DNA from: Carnobacterium jeotgali MS3
Lineage (GTDB): Bacteria; Bacillota; Bacilli; Lactobacillales; Carnobacteriaceae
Length of the DNA stretch: 64,000 nucleotides
Direction: 5' to 3'
NCBI RefSeq assembly: GCF_000745125.1
Contig: NZ_JQNF01000005.1
Span: forward strand, 248,001-312,000
Shown here: positions 20,640 to 28,620 of the stretch, piece after piece
Position numbering within the stretch: the first letter of the stretch is position 1
How the letters are laid out: the number at the start of each line of letters is the position of its first letter
Program-made: the position numbers and the translations under genes
Notes under the pieces: generated by a model
Seen by the model: the letters and a program-made list of their open reading frames with translations, nothing else
What the model was told of the DNA's origin: nothing
Database searches by the model: none

Positions 20640-20676
20640 GCGCTCTATTTTATTTTTTAAAATGTTGATGTTTCTA

Positions 20677-20724
20677 TTGACTAAAAGTTAGTATCGAGTT
20701 ATTATTGTTAGCGTGCTAACAATA
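20677..20724 (+). promoter_or_regulatory. Promoter and palindromic operator of the marR-ABC exporter operon
   Basis: TTGACT (20677-20682), a 17-base spacer and TATTAT (20700-20705) form a good sigma-A promoter. A perfect inverted repeat with 10-base arms, TATTGTTAGC and GCTAACAATA, separated by GT (20703-20724), overlaps the -10 and the likely transcription start. Its size and position fit an autoregulatory operator of the MarR-type protein encoded next. The binding itself is inferred. Confidence 0.75.
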
Positions 20725-20815
20725 GTTCGTTTATTGAGCTTCTATTAAGATAATGCTAAAGATTGAGGTGAGAAAAATTTTTTTTGATGAAGAAAGCGAT
20801 AAAAAGGAAATTGGA

Positions 20816-21238
20816 ATGGAAATACGTAAATTAATGAATTTCATACAGAGAAATGTCAAGTCCAGTAATATTGAAGATAAAAGATTGTCTATGACTAAAA
20901 TGCATGGAATGATTATTGGATTTTTAAATACTTCTAAGCACAAAGATGTATTTCAAAAGGACATTGAAAAAGCTTTTTCAATGCGTCGGTCTACGACTTC
21001 AAAAATGCTGAAAAATATGGAAGAAAAAGGATTAATTGAACGGATTTCCAGTGAACAAGATGCACGAATGAAAAAATTGCAATTATCAGAAAAAGGCCAA
21101 AGTCTTGTCGAAGAAGTGAGTAGAGAATACCAAAGAATTGAAAATTTACTGACTGAAGGGTTATCGGAAAAAGAGCTTGAACAGTTTTTTACGGTAATTT
21201 ACAAAATGCAACAAAATATGTTGAAAGACATCGAGTAA
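20816..21238 (+). CDS. MarR family transcriptional regulator
   Basis: A winged-helix repressor of the MarR family, probably ligand-responsive and controlling the exporter genes behind it. The core shows the helix-turn-helix and wing typical of MarR: MRRSTTSKMLKNMEEKGLIERISSEQDARMKKLQLSEKG. The start is uncertain. The frame is open from an ATG at 20753 (161 residues), but that codon has no ribosome-binding site. The ATG at 20816 has AAAGGAAA 7 bases upstream and gives 140 residues, the usual family size. A strong GAGGTGAG at 20765-20772 points instead to an ATT at 20777 or to an out-of-frame ATG. Confidence 0.88.
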   Translation: MEIRKLMNFIQRNVKSSNIEDKRLSMTKMHGMIIGFLNTSKHKDVFQKDIEKAFSMRRSTTSKMLKNMEEKGLIERISSEQDARMKKLQLSEKGQSLVEEVSREYQRIENLLTEGLSEKELEQFFTVIYKMQQNMLKDIE

Positions 21239-21269
21239 GATTTATTTTAAGGGATGAAGGAGAACGACT

Positions 21270-23048
21270 ATGCTGAAAATATTAAAGTATTTAAAACGAA
21301 AAGAATGGCTAATGATTTTATGTAGTGTTATTTTTATCGTTACTCAAGTTTATTTAGATTTAGAATTACCAGAATACATGTCTAAAATCACTCAACTTAT
21401 CCAAATTCCAGGATCAGAAATGAATGACATTTTTAAAAATGGTGGATATATGATGTTGTGTGCCTTAGGTAGTTTAGTAGCCTCTTTCGTAACAGTGTTT
21501 TTTGTTTCAAAAGTAGCAGCCGGACTATCACGTACACTAAGAAAAGAAGTATTTACAAAAGTAGAAGGATTTTCCATGGAAGAAATCAATCATTTTTCTA
21601 CGGCAAGTTTGATTACTCGTTCTTCAAATGATGTAACACAAATACAAATGGCTATGTCATTAGGATTACAAGTATTAATCAAAGCACCAATCATGGCTAT
21701 TTGGGCCATTACAAAAATAATGGATAAATCTTGGGAATGGACTCTTGCAACAGCTGGTGCAGTAGTCGTGTTATTGCTTATCATTAGTATCGTTGTAATA
21801 TTTGCTATCCCTAAATTTAAAATTATCCAAAACCTAACTGATAATTTAAATCGTGTGACACGCGAAAACTTAACGGGATTACGTGTGATTCGTGCATACA
21901 ATGCAGAAAATTTTGAAGAAGAAAAATTTGGAAAAGCCAATAATAAATTAACAAATACAAACTTATTTATTACTAGGATTATGGCAGTTATGGGACCCGG
22001 TATGACCTTAATCATGAGTGGTCTAAGCTTATCAATTTACTGGATTGGTGCTTATTTGATTAATGATGTTCAACTAGTCAACCAGACAAGTGCTTTAGAA
22101 CGTATTACTCTATTTAGTGATATGGTCGTATTTTCTTCATATGCTGTTCAAGTTGTTCTGTCATTTATGATGTTAACAGTGGTGTTTATTATTCTACCAC
22201 GTGCATCTGTATCAGCTGGACGTATCATGGAAGTGTTGAATACAAAAGCAACTATCAAAGATGGAACGTTAACAAAAACTGCTAGTAATCAAAAAGGGAA
22301 TATTGTTTTTGATAATGTGACATTCCAATATCCAGATGCTAGTGAAGCTATCTTAAAAAATATTTCTTTCACAGCAAATAAAGGTGAAACAGTTGCTTTT
22401 ATTGGTTCTACAGGTAGTGGGAAAAGTACACTTGTTAACTTGGTTCCTCGTTTCTTTGATGTAACAAGTGGAGCAATCAAAATTAATGGTCACGATATCA
22501 GAGAATATACGCAAAAATATTTGCATTCTTTAGTTGGTTTTGTGCCGCAAAAAGCCTTCTTATTTAGTGGAACAGTTCGTTCAAATGTGAGTTATGGAGA
22601 CGCTGGTCATGAAGTTACAGAAAACGACATGAAAAAAGCTATTGAAATTGCTCAAAGTACTGATTTCGTTGAAAAAATGGAAGATGGATATGATGCTTCT
22701 ATCGCTCAATCAGGTAGCAATGTATCTGGTGGACAACGTCAACGTTTAGCTATTTCACGTGCTATTTCACGCAAACCAGAAATCTTAGTGTTTGATGATT
22801 CATTTTCAGCATTAGATTACAAAACTGACCGTGTTTTACGCGCCGCACTAAACACAGAGTTAGCAGATACAACAAAATTAATTGTTGCTCAACGTATTGG
22901 TACGATTCGTGATGCAGATAAGATTATTGTTTTAGAAGAAGGAAAAATTGTTGGAATTGGTACACATCAAGAATTGATGCAAACGTGTGAAGTCTATCAA
23001 GACATCGCTTATTCTCAACTTTCTAAGGAGGAATTAGCAGGTGAGTAA
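21270..23048 (+). CDS. Heterodimeric ABC multidrug exporter, subunit with degenerate ATP site (BmrC/LmrC type)
   Basis: A half-transporter with an N-terminal six-helix membrane domain (to about residue 320) and a C-terminal nucleotide-binding domain. Walker A is GSTGSGKST and the signature is VSGGQRQ, but Walker B ends VFDDSFSALD, with Asp where the catalytic Glu belongs. This is the pattern of the non-hydrolysing half of BmrCD, LmrCD and TM287/288. The next gene carries the complementary defect. The gene follows the MarR regulator by 31 bases and overlaps its partner by 8 bases. The drug substrate cannot be read from sequence. Confidence 0.92.
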   Translation: MLKILKYLKRKEWLMILCSVIFIVTQVYLDLELPEYMSKITQLIQIPGSEMNDIFKNGGYMMLCALGSLVASFVTVFFVSKVAAGLSRTLRKEVFTKVEGFSMEEINHFSTASLITRSSNDVTQIQMAMSLGLQVLIKAPIMAIWAITKIMDKSWEWTLATAGAVVVLLLIISIVVIFAIPKFKIIQNLTDNLNRVTRENLTGLRVIRAYNAENFEEEKFGKANNKLTNTNLFITRIMAVMGPGMTLIMSGLSLSIYWIGAYLINDVQLVNQTSALERITLFSDMVVFSSYAVQVVLSFMMLTVVFIILPRASVSAGRIMEVLNTKATIKDGTLTKTASNQKGNIVFDNVTFQYPDASEAILKNISFTANKGETVAFIGSTGSGKSTLVNLVPRFFDVTSGAIKINGHDIREYTQKYLHSLVGFVPQKAFLFSGTVRSNVSYGDAGHEVTENDMKKAIEIAQSTDFVEKMEDGYDASIAQSGSNVSGGQRQRLAISRAISRKPEILVFDDSFSALDYKTDRVLRAALNTELADTTKLIVAQRIGTIRDADKIIVLEEGKIVGIGTHQELMQTCEVYQDIAYSQLSKEELAGE

Positions 23049-24846
23049 AAAAAATAAAAACATTCCAGAAAATGGTCCAATGTCAAGTAGAAAACCGGAT
23101 AATTTTAAAGAATCTATTGGTAAGTTAGTAAATTACTGTAAATCTTATATGATTTATATAATAATAGCATTTGTATTTGCTATTATCGGTACCGTATTTA
23201 ATTTAATAGGTCCTGATCGTCTTAGTGAAATTACGGATGTGATCACTGAAGGTATTACAGGGGAAATTGATTTAGAAAGAATTAAAAGTATTGCATTATT
23301 ATTAGTGACATTATACGTTCTTGGAGTTATTCTGTCTTATTTCCAAGGGTTTATTATGGCAACGGTCACTCAAAATGTAACGAAGAAATTACGTACAGAT
23401 ATTTCGTCAAAAATCAATCGGTTGCCTTTACGCTACTTTGACAGTAACAATCATGGTGATATTTTAAGCCGTGTTACAAATGATGTCGATACAATTGGCC
23501 AAACATTAAACCAAAGTTTGGGTCAATTAGTGACAGCTATTAGTTTGTTTACAGGTTCGTTGATTATGATGTTTTATACAAATGTACCGATGGCTATTGC
23601 GGCTATTTTGTCAACTATTCTAGGTTTTTCATTAATGATTATGATTATTAAACAATCTCAAAAATACTTTAGACAACAACAAAAGAGTTTAGGGGAATTA
23701 AATGGTCATGTAGAAGAAATCTATACGGGGCATAATATTGTAAAATCATTTAATGGTGAAGAAGCAGCTATTAAAGAATTTAATGTCATCAATGACACTT
23801 TATTCGATAGCGCATGGAAATCGCAATATATTTCTGGTCTAATGATGCCTTTAATGAATTTCATTGGGAACTTTGGATACGTCGTTGTGTGTGTAGTAGG
23901 AGCTTATTTAGCGTTTAATGATCAAATTACTTTTGGTGTGATTGTTGCCTTTATGATGTATATCCGTTTCTTTACACAACCTCTTTCTCAAATTGCGCAA
24001 GCTTTTACAAGTTTACAATCGGCAGCAGCAGCTAGTGAACGTGTTTTCAACTTCTTAGAAGAAGAAGAATTAGAAGTTGAAACAGGAAAACCAACTTCAT
24101 TAGGTACGGTCAAAGGAAATGTGACATTTGATCATGTTAAGTTTGGTTACAATCCTGATCGCTTAATCATCAATGATTTTTCTCTAGAAGCTAAAGCCGG
24201 TCAAAAAATTGCAATTGTAGGTCCTACAGGCGCAGGTAAAACAACATTAGTAAACTTATTGATGCGTTTTTATGAAGTGAATAGTGGAGAAATCTACATT
24301 GATGGAACACCCATCTCTAGTGTGACACGTGAAGCTTTGCATGAACAATTCTGTATGGTATTACAAGATACTTGGTTGTTTGAAGGAACAGTGAGAGAAA
24401 ATATCGTCTACAGCAAACAAGGAGTAACCGATGAAGCAGTTGTCAATGCTTGTAAAGCAGTTGGTGTTCATCACTTTATTCAAACATTGCCACACGGTTA
24501 CGATACGATTCTAGATGATACAACAAGTTTATCAGCTGGTCAAAAACAATTAATGACAATTGCTCGTGCTATGGTAGCAGATGCACCATTATTGATTTTG
24601 GATGAAGCAACAAGCTCAGTGGATACGCGTACTGAAATTATTATTCAAAATGCAATGGATCACTTGATGAATGGAAGAACATCATTTGTGATTGCTCATC
24701 GTCTATCTACAATTAAAAATGCAGATTTAATTATTGTGATGAAAGACGGAGATGTAGTAGAAAGTGGAAACCATGAAGTTTTATTGGAACAAAATGGTTT
24801 TTATGCTGATCTTTATAATAGTCAATTTGATCAAGAAGAAGAATAA
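23041..24846 (+). CDS. Heterodimeric ABC multidrug exporter, catalytic subunit (BmrD/LmrD type)
   Basis: The 601-residue partner half-transporter. Walker A (GPTGAGKTT), the Walker B catalytic Glu (LLILDEATSSVD) and the switch His (IAHRLS) are intact, but its signature is LSAGQKQ instead of LSGGQ. Combined with the Asp Walker B of the first subunit, one composite ATP site is degenerate and one is consensus, as known for asymmetric exporters. The start is a GTG at 23041 inside the end of the previous gene, behind GGAGG. The structured RNA element at 24.86 kb begins 15 bases after its stop. Confidence 0.92.
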   Translation: MSKKNKNIPENGPMSSRKPDNFKESIGKLVNYCKSYMIYIIIAFVFAIIGTVFNLIGPDRLSEITDVITEGITGEIDLERIKSIALLLVTLYVLGVILSYFQGFIMATVTQNVTKKLRTDISSKINRLPLRYFDSNNHGDILSRVTNDVDTIGQTLNQSLGQLVTAISLFTGSLIMMFYTNVPMAIAAILSTILGFSLMIMIIKQSQKYFRQQQKSLGELNGHVEEIYTGHNIVKSFNGEEAAIKEFNVINDTLFDSAWKSQYISGLMMPLMNFIGNFGYVVVCVVGAYLAFNDQITFGVIVAFMMYIRFFTQPLSQIAQAFTSLQSAAAASERVFNFLEEEELEVETGKPTSLGTVKGNVTFDHVKFGYNPDRLIINDFSLEAKAGQKIAIVGPTGAGKTTLVNLLMRFYEVNSGEIYIDGTPISSVTREALHEQFCMVLQDTWLFEGTVRENIVYSKQGVTDEAVVNACKAVGVHHFIQTLPHGYDTILDDTTSLSAGQKQLMTIARAMVADAPLLILDEATSSVDTRTEIIIQNAMDHLMNGRTSFVIAHRLSTIKNADLIIVMKDGDVVESGNHEVLLEQNGFYADLYNSQFDQEEE

Positions 24847-24919
24847 AATAAAAGGATCTATATTTTTTAGTGTTGATAGATGAATTCAGTTCATGCTTAA
24901 TACTTCTGGAGGAATAGGA

Positions 24920-24937
24920 TTGCTTGAAGCCTTGTAA
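24920..24937 (+). CDS. Micro-ORF M-L-E-A-L in RNA copy 1
   Basis: The codons TTG CTT GAA GCC TTG TAA follow GGAGG at the ideal 7-base spacing. The second element has TTG CTT GTA GCC CTG TAG at the same position and spacing (51831-51848), so the start, length and stop are kept while the Leu codon and stop codon change synonymously. This looks like a leader peptide or a ribosome-loading site. Whether it is translated is unknown. Confidence 0.4.
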   Translation: MLEAL

Positions 24938-25082
24938 AGTATTCAATGCGAATGACACAGCCTTAACGCTTTAGCGATTAAGCTGTGTTTGAGGCTTAAG
25001 ACGGTACCAGGGCTCTTACAAGCAAATCCGTCTATTCCGAAAGAATTTTTAGAAGCAGCCACACTATTTGACGAAGAGCCAA

Positions 25083-25124
25083 ACAAAAAAACCGTTCAAG
25101 AAATTTCTTGAACGGTTTTTTTGT
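25083..25124. terminator. Bidirectional terminator after RNA copy 1
   Basis: A perfect long palindrome centred at 25103/25104 has the GC-containing core AACCGTTCAAG paired with CTTGAACGGTT, flanked by A and T runs. It serves the RNA on the plus strand and the convergent glsB-like gene on the minus strand. Confidence 0.92.
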
Positions 25125-25146
25125 TTCTTTATTAAATTAGTTATTT

Positions 25147-25395
25147 TTAACCTTTACGTCTTCCAACGATAAGAGAAAAAATGAAAATTAAAATAATAGC
25201 TCCAATTAATGCTGGAATAATCGCAAACCCACCAATAATTGGGCCAAAGTCGCTTAATAATGAACTACCGATCCATGAACCGATAAATCCAACGATAATG
25301 TTACCGATGATACCTCCTGGCACATCTTTACCAACTATCATACCTGCGATAGCTCCTAAAATTCCACCTACAATTAATGACCAAATAAATCCCAT
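25147..25395 (-). CDS. GlsB/YeaQ/YmgE family small membrane protein
   Basis: An 82-residue, glycine-rich membrane protein of the transglycosylase-associated / GlsB family, often induced by envelope or general stress. It has three hydrophobic segments with the family run GGILGAIAGMIVG, then VPGGIIGNIIVGFIGSWIG, and ends in a basic RRKG. The frame extends upstream by 25 codons, but AAGGAGG lies just before the ATG at 25395, so that start is chosen. It converges on the RNA element and shares its terminator. Confidence 0.87.
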   Translation of the reverse strand: MGFIWSLIVGGILGAIAGMIVGKDVPGGIIGNIIVGFIGSWIGSSLLSDFGPIIGGFAIIPALIGAIILIFIFSLIVGRRKG

Positions 25396-25504
25396 GATCT
25401 TGTCCTCCTTCAAAAAAATGTTTTTCTTTACTACACTTATTAGTATAGTCACATTCTGTTCACATATCAAATGATATGCACTTCATGAAAAAAATAACTA
25501 AAAA

Positions 25505-25554
25505 AAGCAATTGAAATAAAAAGCAATAGCCAATGCTTTTTATTTCAATTGCTT
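25505..25554 (-). terminator. Terminator of the xpaC-telA operon
   Basis: A perfect stem of about 21 bp (containing GCAATTGAAATAAAAAGCA and its complement) with an 8-base loop lies just behind the telA stop. On the minus strand it is followed by a run of T. Confidence 0.9.
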
Positions 25555-25559
25555 AGTTG

Positions 25560-26780
25560 TTAGCTTTTATCTGTGGTAAGTTCCAATAACTTATCACGTA
25601 AAGAAGTTTCCATAACAGATAGTTCACGTTCTGCTTCTTTTCGTTTAACACGGCCATCTTGTTGGATTTGTAGTGTTTCTTGTAAAGTCTCAATTAAATC
25701 ATTTTGTGTTTGTTGCAACGTTTCGATATCAATGATGCCACGTTCGTTTTCTTTTGCTGTTTCAATAGAAGAAATTTTCAACATTTCAGAATTCTTTTTC
25801 ATCAGATCGTTCGTGGTTTCAGATACTTGCCGTTGAGCAGTGACAGCATCTTTTTGGCGAAGCAGAGTAAGAGCAATCGCAATTTGATTTTTCCATAATG
25901 GAATCGCCATATTGATTGAAGATTGAATTTTTTCTGCTAGAGCTTGATTGGTATTTTGAATCAAACGAATTTGAGGAGCTTGTTGAATTGTCATTTGACG
26001 CGCTAGCTTCAAGTCATGCGTCCGTTTTTCTAAGCGATCTAAAAATTGATTCAAATCATTTACTGTTTGTACGTCCATTTGATTGGTACTTGTCTCAGCC
26101 TTTTTAACCGCTTCTGGAATAAGGGTGTTGAGCAACTCGTCAATTTTCAATTCTCCAGCAGCGATGTAAATATTTAAGGCATCAAAATAATCTTTGTTCT
26201 TCGTATACAGTTGCTCTAACATTAAATTATCGTTTAATAAGCCCGCTTTTTCTTTGTCTAGTTTGACAGAAATTTTATCGATTTGAGCACCGATTTTTTG
26301 GTATTTAGCGGTCATTTCATAAATCGATTTTTTTACACGACCAAAGATTTTTTTGAAGACATTGCTATCCTCAGCTCGTAAATCTTCTGGATTAGCTTCA
26401 TTCAAGCGATACATTAAATCATTTAAGGTGTCCCCAATTTCTCCTGTATCTTGGTTCTGAACGTGATTTAACATAGAATGCGAAAATTCTCCAAGTTTTT
26501 GTTGAGCAGCAGAACCATACATCATGACAGATTGAGCATTTGTTACATCTATTTGTTCAGCTAAAGATCTAGCCTGTTCTTGTCGTTCCTTTGGTAAGCT
26601 ATCAATCAAGCGTGGTTCTTGCTCTGTTTGAATCATTTCTTTTTCAATTTGTGCTTGTTTTTGCAATACAGGAGCATTTGCCGAAGCATCTCCGAACGGA
26701 TTAGCTAATAAGCTTTCTAATTCAGAGTCGACTTCTTTAACTGTAGCAGGTTGTTTAATTGCATCATTTTCTGTACTCAT
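25560..26780 (-). CDS. telA: TelA/YaaN family protein (annotated toxic anion resistance)
   Basis: A 406-residue cytoplasmic, largely helical protein of the TelA family (YaaN in Bacillus). Members were named for tellurite resistance but often act in envelope-stress and cell-size phenotypes, and the biochemical role is not settled. Family features include [44 protein letters not shown] and [23 protein letters not shown] precedes the ATG. It lies 19 bases behind xpaC, the same pairing as Bacillus xpaC-yaaN. Confidence 0.9.
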   Translation of the reverse strand: MSTENDAIKQPATVKEVDSELESLLANPFGDASANAPVLQKQAQIEKEMIQTEQEPRLIDSLPKERQEQARSLAEQIDVTNAQSVMMYGSAAQQKLGEFSHSMLNHVQNQDTGEIGDTLNDLMYRLNEANPEDLRAEDSNVFKKIFGRVKKSIYEMTAKYQKIGAQIDKISVKLDKEKAGLLNDNLMLEQLYTKNKDYFDALNIYIAAGELKIDELLNTLIPEAVKKAETSTNQMDVQTVNDLNQFLDRLEKRTHDLKLARQMTIQQAPQIRLIQNTNQALAEKIQSSINMAIPLWKNQIAIALTLLRQKDAVTAQRQVSETTNDLMKKNSEMLKISSIETAKENERGIIDIETLQQTQNDLIETLQETLQIQQDGRVKRKEAERELSVMETSLRDKLLELTTDKS

Positions 26781-26799
26781 CTTACCATCTCCTTAAAGA

Positions 26800-27504
26800 T
26801 TATAATTCTTCTGATTCAATTGAATGTGCATGTCCATTATCGCGTTCAATAGCCTTCTTTGCAAGTTCTACCTCTATGGCCATATCTTCAAAATCATCAG
26901 ATTTAAAAAGAACATAATCTTCGGCAATTAATTGGCACATTTCATCAATCGTAGTGGCACTTTCGTCAAGAATATCAAAGGTCGATTTATTTTTCACTTC
27001 ATGTTGGCTGATTTCCAAATATTTATCTGTTAAATCGGTTAAAGAAGGAAGATGGACATATAAAAATTTATCGACTTCATGTAAACGATTTGGTTCTGCG
27101 GTGATGCCTTTAAATAAAGATTTAGCTAATTGAATAGTGTTGTTGCGTTTTTCAATTGCTTCTAGTTTAGAAACACTGTTTAAGTTTTTTTCTAAGCGCA
27201 ATAATTTTAATTTAGCTGTATGCATTGTTTCTCTAAAAAATTGAATTTCTTCTTTAGACATGCCTTTAGCTTTATAAAAAGCTTCTTTTTCGGGAGATAG
27301 CCGTTTTAGTTTTTTAGAAGGATCAGAATTTTCATTTAAAGATTGTTTATAAATAAAGAATGCGCCTATAGCTATACTGATAATCAGGGACAAGAACAAA
27401 TTGAAATCGAAAAGAACGTAAATGACAACAAAAATTAAAATAGTTGTTACACTTGTTAAGGTGTAGTAAATGATGTCTCCTATATTTTTCATGTTTTTTT
27501 TCAT
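26800..27504 (-). CDS. xpaC: XpaC family membrane protein
   Basis: A 234-residue protein with two hydrophobic helices near the N terminus (about residues 12-50) followed by a helical cytoplasmic domain (RLSPEKEAFYKAKGMSKEEIQFFRETM). It matches the XpaC family, named from 5-bromo-4-chloroindolyl phosphate hydrolysis. Real substrates are unknown. A GTG at 27513 is in frame, but GGAG sits 8 bases before the ATG at 27504. It is co-transcribed with telA. Confidence 0.85.
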   Translation of the reverse strand: MKKNMKNIGDIIYYTLTSVTTILIFVVIYVLFDFNLFLSLIISIAIGAFFIYKQSLNENSDPSKKLKRLSPEKEAFYKAKGMSKEEIQFFRETMHTAKLKLLRLEKNLNSVSKLEAIEKRNNTIQLAKSLFKGITAEPNRLHEVDKFLYVHLPSLTDLTDKYLEISQHEVKNKSTFDILDESATTIDEMCQLIAEDYVLFKSDDFEDMAIEVELAKKAIERDNGHAHSIESEEL

Positions 27505-27713
27505 ACTATTCACTCCATTAATTTATTTTTTGAAATAATTTTTAAGTTTATTTTCCTTAAGCTTATTTTAGCATAAATGTTTATAAAACTACTATCAGAC
27601 CTAAGGACGATTTCTTGCTACAACTAATGAAGTGGAGTTACTGATAGAGGTGTGCTAAATTTCTTACAAAAGTTTATGATGCGACTAATAGCAGTTGTTG
27701 AAATAAGACTTAA

Positions 27714-27742
27714 TTGAAAAAAAAGAAAATGAAAGGTATGAT
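27714..27742 (+). promoter_or_regulatory. nudF operon promoter
   Basis: TTGAAA (27714-27719) and TATGAT (27737-27742) with a 17-base spacer give a good sigma-A promoter ahead of nudF-small ORF-mtnN. The rest of the 270-base gap between the divergent xpaC and nudF genes shows nothing else that I can name. Confidence 0.75.
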
Positions 27743-27778
27743 AAGACAAAAGAACAAATGATATAAGGAGGGACTTCA

Positions 27779-28330
27779 ATGGAGTTCGAAGAAAAAACAC
27801 TTTCTAGCAAGACGATTTATAATGGGAATCTAGTTGATTTTGTAGTAGATACTGTTCAATTGCCCAATGGAGGAACTTCCACTAGAGAATTAATCAAACA
27901 TCCTGGTGCAGTAGCTATTATGGCAATCACAGCAGATGATAAAATGATTTTTGTTAAACAATACCGAAAGGCCGTTGAACAAGTCTTACTAGAAATACCT
28001 GCTGGTAAAATTGATCTCACAGATGAAAATCCAATCGAAACGGGAAGAAGAGAACTTGAAGAAGAAACAGGATATCAAGCTAAAACGTTTGAATTAGAAA
28101 CATCTTTTTATACTTCCCCTGGTTTTGCTAATGAATTAATTTATATTTACACAGCTCGTGAATTAACAAAAGTTGAAGAGCCTCTTGCTCAAGATGAAGA
28201 TGAGTTTATTGAACTAGTTTACTTAACTTTTGATGAAGCTTGGGAAGCCTACGAAAAACACTTGATTTACGATGCTAAAACAGTATATGCTCTTCTTGCT
28301 TGGAAATTAAAATTAGCAACAATGAAATAG
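27779..28330 (+). CDS. nudF: Nudix hydrolase, ADP-ribose pyrophosphatase type
   Basis: This enzyme hydrolyses ADP-ribose and related nucleoside diphosphate sugars to AMP and a sugar phosphate. The 183-residue protein has the Nudix box with GRRELEEETGY near residue 90 and the upstream VRQYR-like strand (FVKQYRKAVEQVLLEIPAGKI) typical of the NudF subgroup. The box has one extra residue in its first loop. GGAGGG precedes the ATG. It starts a three-gene operon ending with mtnN, a common arrangement in Lactobacillales. Confidence 0.93.
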   Translation: MEFEEKTLSSKTIYNGNLVDFVVDTVQLPNGGTSTRELIKHPGAVAIMAITADDKMIFVKQYRKAVEQVLLEIPAGKIDLTDENPIETGRRELEEETGYQAKTFELETSFYTSPGFANELIYIYTARELTKVEEPLAQDEDEFIELVYLTFDEAWEAYEKHLIYDAKTVYALLAWKLKLATMK

Positions 28331-28349
28331 AAAGGATGATTTTTGTCAG

Positions 28350-28601
28350 ATGGATCCAAAAACGAGAGCAGAAATCAAAAAAGAAAATCAATTGAAAGAA
28401 CTAGAAAAAAAGAAAAGAGACAAAGAACGAGAACGAGTCGAGCGTGACTATCAGAAACAATTAGAAAAAGAAGGTATTGTTACAAAGAGTCGTAAAAGTG
28501 AAAATGATAAGATTCGTGATAGAGGACGTAAATTAAACAAAATTATTCTGGTTGTAGCAATACTGCTGGTTATCGTTTTGGCAATTGTATTTATTTTTTA
28601 A
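28350..28601 (+). CDS. Small charged protein with C-terminal membrane anchor
   Basis: An 83-residue protein of unknown function. About 60 residues are extremely rich in Lys, Glu and Arg (for example ELEKKKRDKERERVERDYQ), probably helical or coiled, and are followed by a single C-terminal hydrophobic helix (KIILVVAILLVIVLAIVFIF). It would be tail-anchored with a charged cytoplasmic domain. It lies between nudF and mtnN, 19 bases from each, so it is certainly in that operon. An AAAGGATG sequence precedes the ATG. Confidence 0.8.
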   Translation: MDPKTRAEIKKENQLKELEKKKRDKERERVERDYQKQLEKEGIVTKSRKSENDKIRDRGRKLNKIILVVAILLVIVLAIVFIF

Positions 28602-28620
28602 ACTAGAAAGGAATTGACTG

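Larger units (their letters stand above)
24861..25124 (+). ncRNA. Candidate structured RNA, copy 1, with micro-ORF and own terminator
   Basis: No protein gene fits this stretch. It is related to 51765-52030. In order: a hairpin pairing AGTGTT (24869-24874) with AATACT (24899-24904), enclosing ATGAA/TTCAT; GGAGG at 24908-24912 and a five-codon ORF at 24920-24937; a long copy-specific hairpin at 24955-24988; a 3' domain where AGACGG (24999-25004) pairs with CCGTCT (25028-25033) while GGCTCTT (25011-25017) pairs with AAGAGCC (25074-25080), which cross to make a pseudoknot; a small ATTC/GAAT hairpin inside it; and a terminator at 25083-25124. No separate promoter is clear, so it may be made by read-through from the exporter operon. 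The family is not recognised. Confidence 0.6.

Noticed and set aside
24731-24958. Minus-strand reading frame with a peptide also found at 51744-52007
   Set aside because: Both frames share SYSSRS and KHELNSSI, but they are the reverse complement of the conserved RNA hairpin and ribosome-site block. Their other parts are unrelated, and neither has a ribosome site.
24998-25109. Plus-strand frame KTVPGLLQANPSIPKEFLEA in the RNA 3' domain, suggesting a broken protein gene
   Set aside because: An extra G in copy 2 shifts the frame against upstream sequence, there is no start codon or ribosome site, and the nucleotide identity with crossing stems is better explained by RNA structure. A very old gene remnant cannot be fully excluded.
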